Source: an uncultured Lachnospiraceae bacterium (GTDB lineage: Bacteria > Bacillota > Clostridia > Lachnospirales > Lachnospiraceae). From it: a stretch of 10,669 nt of DNA. The stretch spans positions 1 through 10,669 of the forward strand of contig CAJTNT010000076.1 of the NCBI GenBank assembly GCA_910577785.1, given 5' to 3'. The notes beneath the pieces were generated by a model. That model ran no database searches. It saw only the letters and a program-made list of their open reading frames with translations, and was not told where the DNA came from. The stretch's first letter is position 1. Every line of letters begins with the position of its first letter. The position numbers and the translations under genes were made by a program. This document shows, one piece after another, positions 5,733 through 10,669 of the stretch.

Positions 5733-6005
5733 ATGTTTGCATGTAATAAATGCGGATTGTGCTGTAAGAATATAGGAAAGAATTTACTCTACGAAAAATT
5801 AAATCGCGGAGATGGAACTTGTATATTCTTTGATAATAATTCTAATTTATGTACAATTTATGAAAAAAGGCCTTTGATATGTAATACAGATAAGGCTTAC
5901 AAGCAGCTTTTCAGTGAATTTATGTCCAGGGATGAATATGATAGACGGAATTACATATCTTGTGAACGGTTAAAAAAGAACAATACCGTCAAAGCCAATA
6001 CATAA
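5733..6005 (+). CDS. YkgJ-family cysteine-cluster protein
   Basis: This 90-aa protein carries the YkgJ/CxxCxxCC signature: C4-x2-C7-x2-C10-C11 at the N-terminus, then C30, C40 and C50 within the characteristic C-T-I-Y-E-K-R-P-L-I-C, and a last Cys at 77. The family is thought to bind zinc or an Fe-S cluster; its reaction is not established. This member is at the short end. ATG 5733 is preferred over ATG 5727 because AAAGGA at 5721-5726 ends directly against 5727 but lies 6 bases before 5733. The stop codon is 9 bases before the next gene and the promoter lies just upstream, so it is the first gene of an operon with the HNH and Sel1 genes. I infer an accessory role such as metal-dependent maturation or regulation of its partners. 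Confidence 0.85.
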   Translation: MFACNKCGLCCKNIGKNLLYEKLNRGDGTCIFFDNNSNLCTIYEKRPLICNTDKAYKQLFSEFMSRDEYDRRNYISCERLKKNNTVKANT

Positions 6006-6014
6006 AGGAGTGGG

Positions 6015-7469
6015 ATGCAGAATATGCCTAAGGAAAGTTCTAGCAAATTAGAAGCATTACAAGAAGATAATTTTCGACAGGAATATGACCATGAAGAAAA
6101 AAAGAAAGATTCCATATTCCTGTCAAGTGGATTGGCTACTGTAGAATCTGCACGTAATTCTATCAATCAAACAGCGCAAAAATTAAAAAAATCGGATACA
6201 TACAACCGTGTTCTCTATGACAATCAGGCAGCCAAAAACAACGCCAAAAAAGCAGCTTTTGAGAAGGGGATTGTCCAAGAACCTTATACTGGGGCAGAAT
6301 TGGAACTTAGGATTGCAGATGCAAAGGCTAAATATGGTGAGGACTGGACAAAACATCTGGCAGAAGCAGATCATGTTGTGCCACTTAAGAAATTATATGA
6401 AAAATATAAATCTGATCCTTTTTTAACAGATGCCAATATACGGGAAAGAGCAAATAGTGATTATAATATAGAAGTAACAGGACGACAATATAATAATGCA
6501 AAACGGGATCGCACGAATAAAGAGTTGGTAACGGATGATGAATATTTGGGTGATAAGAACCTAAACCTTACAGAGCAGGGGAAAAAGGCGGCCATCCGTA
6601 AAGGAAGAGATGCAAAACATAAACTTAGCCAAGATTTAGGGATGGACAGGATTAAAAATACAGCAGATATATGGCATGAAGCGGGAATGCATGCAGGAAA
6701 AGAGTCTGGAATGATGGCAAGTGTCATGTCAGGTATTATGAATATTACCGCTGTCATAAGAGGTGAAAAGGATGCGGAAGAAGCACTTGCAGATACGGCA
6801 GTTGATACGATAAAAGGAGCAGCCACTGGATATGTCATGGGTGGAGGGCTGACCGTAGTATCCCACAGCTTGTCGTATTCTTCCTCCAAATTTATACAGG
6901 CATTATCTGCATCAAATGTACCGGGAAAAGTGATTACCACGATAATGACTACAGGAGACGTGTTGAAACAATATGGGCAAGGTGAAATTTCTACACAGGA
7001 ATGCATCCTGGCATTAGGTGAAAAGGGGATTAACTGTATGGCATCAGGCTATTCTATGGCTCTTGGACAGGCATTGATTCCTATTCCCATTATAGGTGCA
7101 GCAATTGGTGCGTTGGTAGGTTCTACCTTGGCTGGAGGATTGTATCAAGGAATGATTGGTTCTTTGCAAAAAAAAGAATTGGAACACCAGGAACGCCAGA
7201 GAATCATAGCAGAATCGAAAAAGGTAGCTGCCCAGGCCAGGGCATTTCGATTGGAGTTAGAATCTTACCTTGTAGAGTATTTTAAGGAATATCAAGATTG
7301 CTTTGACGAAGCCCTGGTACAAATTCGGGATGCATTTCAAATGGAAGATGCAGATGGAATTATTGCAGGTGCGAATCAGATTACCAAAAAACTGGGAGGG
7401 ACAGTATACTATGAGACGGCAGCAGAATTTGAAGAATTTTTATTCGATGACTCTGTTGATATATTATAA
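6015..7469 (+). CDS. HNH-nuclease-like domain protein with C-terminal glycine-rich hydrophobic segments
   Basis: This 484-aa protein is the likely effector of the operon. Residues 88-170 form an HNH-type domain: EPYTGAEL, the metal/catalytic pair in AEADHVVPLK (Asp119-His120), an acidic-helical insert (YKSDPFLTDANIRERANSD), Asn151, and the closing Asn160-Asn161-x-Lys163...Asn168 (YNNAKRDRTN). Residues 1-85 are charged and helical. After a linker come hydrophobic, glycine-rich stretches at about 266-284 (GAATGYVMGGGLTVV) and 350-382 (ALIPIPIIGAAIGALVG and on), resembling glycine zippers, then a basic helix and a tail with ADGIIAGANQITKKLGG. I recall this C-terminal part from uncharacterised bacterial proteins but cannot name a family. 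There is no signal peptide. The ATG has AAAGGAG 4 bases upstream, and the next gene follows 18 bases later. DNA cleavage is inferred, not proven. Confidence 0.75.
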   Translation: MQNMPKESSSKLEALQEDNFRQEYDHEEKKKDSIFLSSGLATVESARNSINQTAQKLKKSDTYNRVLYDNQAAKNNAKKAAFEKGIVQEPYTGAELELRIADAKAKYGEDWTKHLAEADHVVPLKKLYEKYKSDPFLTDANIRERANSDYNIEVTGRQYNNAKRDRTNKELVTDDEYLGDKNLNLTEQGKKAAIRKGRDAKHKLSQDLGMDRIKNTADIWHEAGMHAGKESGMMASVMSGIMNITAVIRGEKDAEEALADTAVDTIKGAATGYVMGGGLTVVSHSLSYSSSKFIQALSASNVPGKVITTIMTTGDVLKQYGQGEISTQECILALGEKGINCMASGYSMALGQALIPIPIIGAAIGALVGSTLAGGLYQGMIGSLQKKELEHQERQRIIAESKKVAAQARAFRLELESYLVEYFKEYQDCFDEALVQIRDAFQMEDADGIIAGANQITKKLGGTVYYETAAEFEEFLFDDSVDIL

Positions 7470-7487
7470 AACGAAGGAGGAATGATT

Positions 7488-9881
7488 ATGCCAATACCAT
7501 TTTTATTAGCAGGACTAGCTGTAGGAACAGGGCTTTTAGGGGCAGCAGGGCACTCTGTAGCAAAAGATACAAATACAGAGGCAGAGAATGTCGCAGAGAG
7601 AGCAAAAAAGCTATATGATGCAGAAAAAGAACATCTTGAATCTTTGCAGGTAGAGACAGAAACGATATTGACAGAATTAGGCATGCAAAAAAAGCATGTA
7701 ATGGAAACGACGGTAGCTCAGTTTTTAGATGCATATGATAAGATAAAAAATATTGAATTAAGTGAGTCCACAGGGCTGGATGAGATTGCAAACTTTGCAA
7801 TTAATCCCCAGGAAGCACTTCAGTTAAGAGAATTCTCTAGTGTATATTCTTCTGCTTTTGCAGGCGGTGCAGCGGGTGCAGTGGCAGGTACAGCAATTGC
7901 CCTTGCCGTAAGCGGTTCTATGCCGCTTGTAACAGGTGCATTGTCATTAGCAGGTACTGCCCTAACCTTGGGTGAAGTGGGGCTGGCCGGGGGAATAGCA
8001 GGCACGGCGTTATTGTCTGGCATTTCTGTGACGCCTATTGCGGCAATTGTCGGTCCTGCCATGCTTATATCAGGATTTTCTGCCAGCATGAAGGCAGACG
8101 AGAATCTGGAAAAGGCAAAAGCTATGCTTGCAGAAGCAGAAGCAGCCGTTGAAAAAATGAAAGTTGCTGGTACGCTATGCCAGGGAATTGCGGATAGAGC
8201 CAAAATGTTTGGGAATCTATTGGAAGAATTAAATGAAATGTTTCAGGAGTGTACCGATATGCTGCATGGCATTGTATATAGTAAAGTTGGTACATCACAG
8301 GCTCGAGTAGATATATGGGAACTGACCAAAGAAGAACGCGATCTGATTGCCGTTACACGTTCTCTTGCAGGAAGCGTTAAGAGGGTTATTGACGTTCCTA
8401 TTTTGAATAAAGAAGGAACTCTGTCAGAAGATGCGAATCGGCAATATAATAAAATTAGTGGTTGTTTGCCTGCATTTCGTGAAAATACAGAAAAAACATG
8501 CCAATACAGAGGTGAAGCCATTGCATGGTATAAAGAAGCTGCTGGACAAGGGAATATATATGCACAGATTAAGTTAGCGGACTGCTATTATTACGGAAAC
8601 GGAGTAGAGGAAAATGAAAAAGAAGCTGTGAAATGGTACCAAAAAGCTGCAGGGCAAGGAGATGCGAGTGCCCAGTTTTCGCTGGGACATTGCTATTATT
8701 ACGGAGATGGAATAGAGGAAAATAAAAAGGAGGCTGTGAAATGGTACCAAAAAGCTGCAGAACAGGGAAATTCGGATGCGCAGTTTTCATTAGCGAAGTG
8801 TTATTATAATGGTTCGGGAATAGATGAGAATAAAGAAGAAGCAGTAAAATGGTATAAAAAAGCTGCAGAGCAGGGAAATGTAGACGCTCAGATTTCATTA
8901 GTAAATTGCTATTGTTATGGAGAAGGAACAGGGCAAAATAAGAAAGAAGCTGTAAAATGGTTAAAAAAAGCAGCAGAATGTGGAAATGACGATGCTCAGT
9001 TTGGGCTGGGAATGTATTATTACTATGAAAAGGGAATAGAAGATCATAAAGAAAACGCTATCAAATGGTTAAAAAAAGCTGCGGAACAAAATCATGAAGA
9101 TGCACAGTTTGTATTAGGGAACTGTTATTATGATGGAGATGGGATAGAAGAGAATGATGAAGAAGCAGTAAAGTGGTATAAAAAAGCTGCGGAACAAAAC
9201 CATATGGAAGCGCAATATATGTTGGGGGAATGTTATTATGGTGGAGATGGGATAGAAGAGAATGACGAAGAAGCAGTAAAGTGGTATAAAAAAGCTGCGG
9301 AACAAAACCATATGGAAGCGCAGTATATGTTGGGGGAATGTTATTACTATGGAAATGGGATAAAAGAAAATAAAGAAGTCGCTAGTGGATGGTTTAGGAA
9401 AGCTGCGATGCAAAATTATAAAGAAGCGCAATTTATGTTAGGGAAATATTATTATGAAAAGAACGTAAATAAAGCGGATGCTACAATATGGTTTAGAAAA
9501 GCTGCTGAACAAGACCATAAAAGAGCGCAGTTTCTTTTAGGAGAATGCTATTACTATGGAGAAGGCGTAAACGAAAATGAAGAAGAGGCAGTAAAATGGT
9601 ATAAAAAAGCTGCTAAACAAGAGTACGCCAAAGCGCAGTATATGTTGGGGGAATGTTATTACAATGGAAGAGGGGTACGTGAAGATGATGAAAAAGCAGT
9701 AAAATGGTATAAAAAAGCTGCCAAACAAGGAAATGCCGAAGCGCAGTATATGTTAGGAGAATGCCATTATAACGGATATGGGGTATATGAGAATGAAAAA
9801 AAGGCTCTTAAATGGTATGGAAGGGCTGCTGAACAAGGCAACCAAGATGCAATCAATAAACTGAAAGAATTAGAGATGTGA
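7488..9881 (+). CDS. Sel1-repeat protein with N-terminal glycine/alanine-rich membrane-like domain
   Basis: This 797-aa protein has two parts. Residues 1-22 (PFLLAGLAVGTGLLGAAG) and 122-200 are strongly hydrophobic and Gly/Ala-rich (AGGAAGAVAGTAIALAVSG; LVTGALSLAG; GLAGGIAGTALLSG; PIAAIVGPAMLISG), consistent with membrane hairpins or glycine zippers. Helical, coiled-coil-like segments lie at 27-115 and 201-260. From residue 345 to the end are 12 complete Sel1 repeats of 36 residues (one of 33) plus half a repeat, with the pattern (V/I)KWYKKAAEQGN...AQ..LGECYYYG.GI.EN..EA. Sel1 solenoids bind other proteins. ATG 7488 is chosen because AAGGAGG at 7474-7480 lies 7 bases before it, against one base before ATG 7482. 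Its hydrophobic domain parallels that of the HNH protein, so I infer a scaffold or sensor partner. Confidence 0.85.
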   Translation: MPIPFLLAGLAVGTGLLGAAGHSVAKDTNTEAENVAERAKKLYDAEKEHLESLQVETETILTELGMQKKHVMETTVAQFLDAYDKIKNIELSESTGLDEIANFAINPQEALQLREFSSVYSSAFAGGAAGAVAGTAIALAVSGSMPLVTGALSLAGTALTLGEVGLAGGIAGTALLSGISVTPIAAIVGPAMLISGFSASMKADENLEKAKAMLAEAEAAVEKMKVAGTLCQGIADRAKMFGNLLEELNEMFQECTDMLHGIVYSKVGTSQARVDIWELTKEERDLIAVTRSLAGSVKRVIDVPILNKEGTLSEDANRQYNKISGCLPAFRENTEKTCQYRGEAIAWYKEAAGQGNIYAQIKLADCYYYGNGVEENEKEAVKWYQKAAGQGDASAQFSLGHCYYYGDGIEENKKEAVKWYQKAAEQGNSDAQFSLAKCYYNGSGIDENKEEAVKWYKKAAEQGNVDAQISLVNCYCYGEGTGQNKKEAVKWLKKAAECGNDDAQFGLGMYYYYEKGIEDHKENAIKWLKKAAEQNHEDAQFVLGNCYYDGDGIEENDEEAVKWYKKAAEQNHMEAQYMLGECYYGGDGIEENDEEAVKWYKKAAEQNHMEAQYMLGECYYYGNGIKENKEVASGWFRKAAMQNYKEAQFMLGKYYYEKNVNKADATIWFRKAAEQDHKRAQFLLGECYYYGEGVNENEEEAVKWYKKAAKQEYAKAQYMLGECYYNGRGVREDDEKAVKWYKKAAKQGNAEAQYMLGECHYNGYGVYENEKKALKWYGRAAEQGNQDAINKLKELEM
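8520..9881 (+). repeat. Tandem 108-bp coding repeats (12.5 Sel1 units)
   Basis: The DNA repeats every 108 bp in register with the 36-residue protein repeat. One unit near 9400-9480 is 9 bp shorter. Most units have diverged, with conservation greatest around the codons for W-Y-K-K-A-A. Confidence 0.85.
9132..9347 (+). repeat. Nearly identical adjacent 108-bp units
   Basis: Copy 1 (9132-9239) and copy 2 (9240-9347) differ at only about four or five positions, for example GAT/GGT at the start, GAT/GAC in the acidic run, CAA/CAG in the AQ codon, and a change at the very end. The neighbouring units differ much more, so this is a recent duplication or gene-conversion event. Confidence 0.75.
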
Positions 9882-10026
9882 TATTTTTTGTCACCAACCA
9901 CCCCAATAAACCCATAACCAGAGATGTTTTTGCTTTTTTTGCAAGGTAGTGTTCTTAATTTTGTGCCTATGGCCTCTTGCTTTATTCCAGAAGCCGGGTG
10001 TGGGCAGCACCCACGAATTTTTGTAA

Positions 10027-10185
10027 ATACTGGACATTTTGGCAACGTCCTATGCTAAGAATCATGGGGAAGCAGAATTCCAAAGACACAAAACTAATTA
10101 CATCTTTCTTGGTGACTGTGAGGTAAAAGAAACCAGGTTTACAGAGGGCTGCTGGGAAATCGTAGTTAATTGCCATAAATTATAA
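10027..10185 (+). pseudogene. Possible C-terminal gene remnant, family unknown
   Basis: An open stretch of 52 codons follows a TAA, without an ATG or ribosome binding site, and ends in TAA. It reads like protein rather than noise in its second half (NYIFLGDCEVKETRFTEG, then CWEIVVNCHKL). I cannot assign a family. It may be the C-terminal end of a lost gene, or chance. Confidence 0.25.
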
Positions 10186-10285
10186 TGGTGCATTGAAAAG
10201 AAGAAATGTTTTAGAAATTATTTATCGTCAGAAAAAGTTCTATTATTCAATTACATATTATAATAATGAAGCAATCCATATGCAG

Positions 10286-10317
10286 GCAGGAAGGATAAAA
10301 ACCTTCCTGCTATTTTT
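10286..10317 (+). terminator. Rho-independent terminator
   Basis: GCAGGAAGG (10286-10294) pairs perfectly with CCTTCCTGC (10302-10310) around a 7-nt A-rich loop and is followed by TATTTTT. It lies about 400 bp after the Sel1 gene and may end that operon or the transcript of the remnant before it. Confidence 0.75.
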
Positions 10318-10419
10318 CTGCTTAAAAAGGAGTGGTTCAGGCAACTAAAAACAAGACAGCCATAAAAGCGCAGGAAGCCATAAATACAGCAGGCTGGCAC
10401 AGGAAAGGGGGTGGGCGTA

Positions 10420-10494
10420 ATGAAAGGCTTAGAAATCGCAGTAATAATCATTGGCTGTGGCATTAAGATCCTGGAGGTTCTGGAAGAGGGTTAA
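10420..10494 (+). CDS. Possible 24-aa hydrophobic peptide
   Basis: A 24-codon frame starts with ATG 9 bases after a purine-rich AGGAAAGGGGG sequence. The peptide begins MKGLEIAVIIIGCGIKILEV and ends LEEG, one short hydrophobic helix with charged ends. Peptides like this can be membrane-acting type I toxins or small regulators, but they also arise by chance. No antisense RNA promoter is evident. Confidence 0.3.
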   Translation: MKGLEIAVIIIGCGIKILEVLEEG

Positions 10495-10669
10495 TAGGGG
10501 AAGTGGCAGGCTATGGAAAGGGCAGGGGCAGCTGGGTAATGGACAAAGGCTGCCGTTTGTGTGGCCGAGGCCTACAGATCTGCAGCCCTGCCGCATAGAC
10601 AGAGACACCGCCATAATGCAGCAGAAGGAAGGCAGCAAGCAGCATAGCAGAAAACGAATATAAAATAGG
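10495..10669. other. Window end, no recognisable feature
   Basis: GC-rich and purine-rich sequence with short frames on both strands but no ribosome binding site, motif or hairpin that I trust. It may be decayed coding sequence. Confidence 0.3.

Larger units (their letters stand above)
9882..10419. other. Mostly non-coding stretch after the operon
   Basis: No secure gene is visible. A weak TTGC-T7-GCAA motif near 9930 is too short to call a terminator. The stretch holds one possible gene remnant (10027-10185) and a clear terminator (10286-10317), both listed separately. Confidence 0.5.

Noticed and set aside
6461..7006. Minus-strand frame of 181 codons inside the HNH gene
   Set aside because: The plus-strand protein has clear motifs and a ribosome binding site. 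The minus frame has neither, and its hydrophobic residues are the complement of plus-strand codons.
6015..7469. Secreted polymorphic toxin with its immunity gene
   Set aside because: There is no signal peptide, LXG/WXG or RHS delivery domain, the nuclease-like domain is not C-terminal, and the following 797-aa protein is far larger than typical immunity proteins.
8569..9728. Long minus-strand frames inside the Sel1 region
   Set aside because: They repeat with the 108-bp period of the plus-strand repeats, give low-complexity Phe/Ile/Ser-rich translations and lack ribosome binding sites.
8520..9881. CRISPR array
   Set aside because: The repeats are 108-bp adjoining units in one open reading frame with no spacers; they encode Sel1 repeats.
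9767..10045. Minus-strand 92-codon frame overlapping the Sel1 gene end
   Set aside because: It has no ribosome binding site or family features and overlaps the well-supported Sel1 C-terminus.
9890..10116. TTGGTGAC motif at 9890-9897 (inverted) and 10109-10116, also inside the stem at 4829-4867
   Set aside because: An 8-bp match at a few places in 10 kb is close to what chance gives, and no larger shared context is visible.

Overview
The window looks like accessory DNA from a gut Clostridia genome, most likely Lachnospiraceae. The reasons are strong AGGAGG-type ribosome binding sites, sigma-A promoters with TATAAT boxes at 17-bp spacing, a Tn916-type integrase, and the families present (UPF0175/DUF3368 toxin-antitoxin, Rpn nuclease, RadC-like JAB protein, Sel1-repeat protein). 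There are no rRNA or tRNA genes that I can see and no CRISPR array. Family assignments come from reading motifs by eye, without database searches.

Region 1 (1-1000) is a scar. It holds a Tn916-family tyrosine recombinase whose C-terminus, including the catalytic Tyr, is replaced by unrelated sequence, followed by the first 12 codons of a low-molecular-weight protein tyrosine phosphatase gene. Region 2 (1100-2120) is an intact type II toxin-antitoxin operon (UPF0175 antitoxin, DUF3368 PIN toxin) with its own promoter, candidate operator repeats and a terminator. Region 3 (2140-3440) is GC-richer and decaying: a 56-aa orphan protein, a RadC-like gene that lost part of its metal-binding motif through a frameshifting deletion, and an Rpn-type nuclease gene with a one-base frameshift and a missing C-terminus.

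Region 4 (3450-5640) holds a small protein with a C-terminal motif resembling DUF6809, a convergent small XRE-type repressor with a hairpin in its leader, about 480 bp of largely non-coding sequence with strong inverted repeats, and the wreck of a secreted Big-domain protein. The end of that wreck is joined to a second copy of the DUF6809-like tail.

Region 5 (5640-9881) is the best preserved and most interesting part. One promoter precedes three tightly spaced genes: a YkgJ-type cysteine-cluster protein, a 484-aa protein with an N-terminal HNH-nuclease-like domain and C-terminal glycine-rich hydrophobic segments, and a 797-aa protein with glycine/alanine-rich hydrophobic segments followed by 12.5 Sel1 repeats. 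A nuclease-like domain tied to membrane-type segments, a partner with matching segments plus a protein-binding solenoid, and a metal-binding accessory protein suggest an uncharacterised conflict system (anti-phage or interbacterial). That function is inferred, not shown. Region 6 (9882-10669) is mostly non-coding, with one possible gene remnant, a terminator and a 24-codon hydrophobic peptide.
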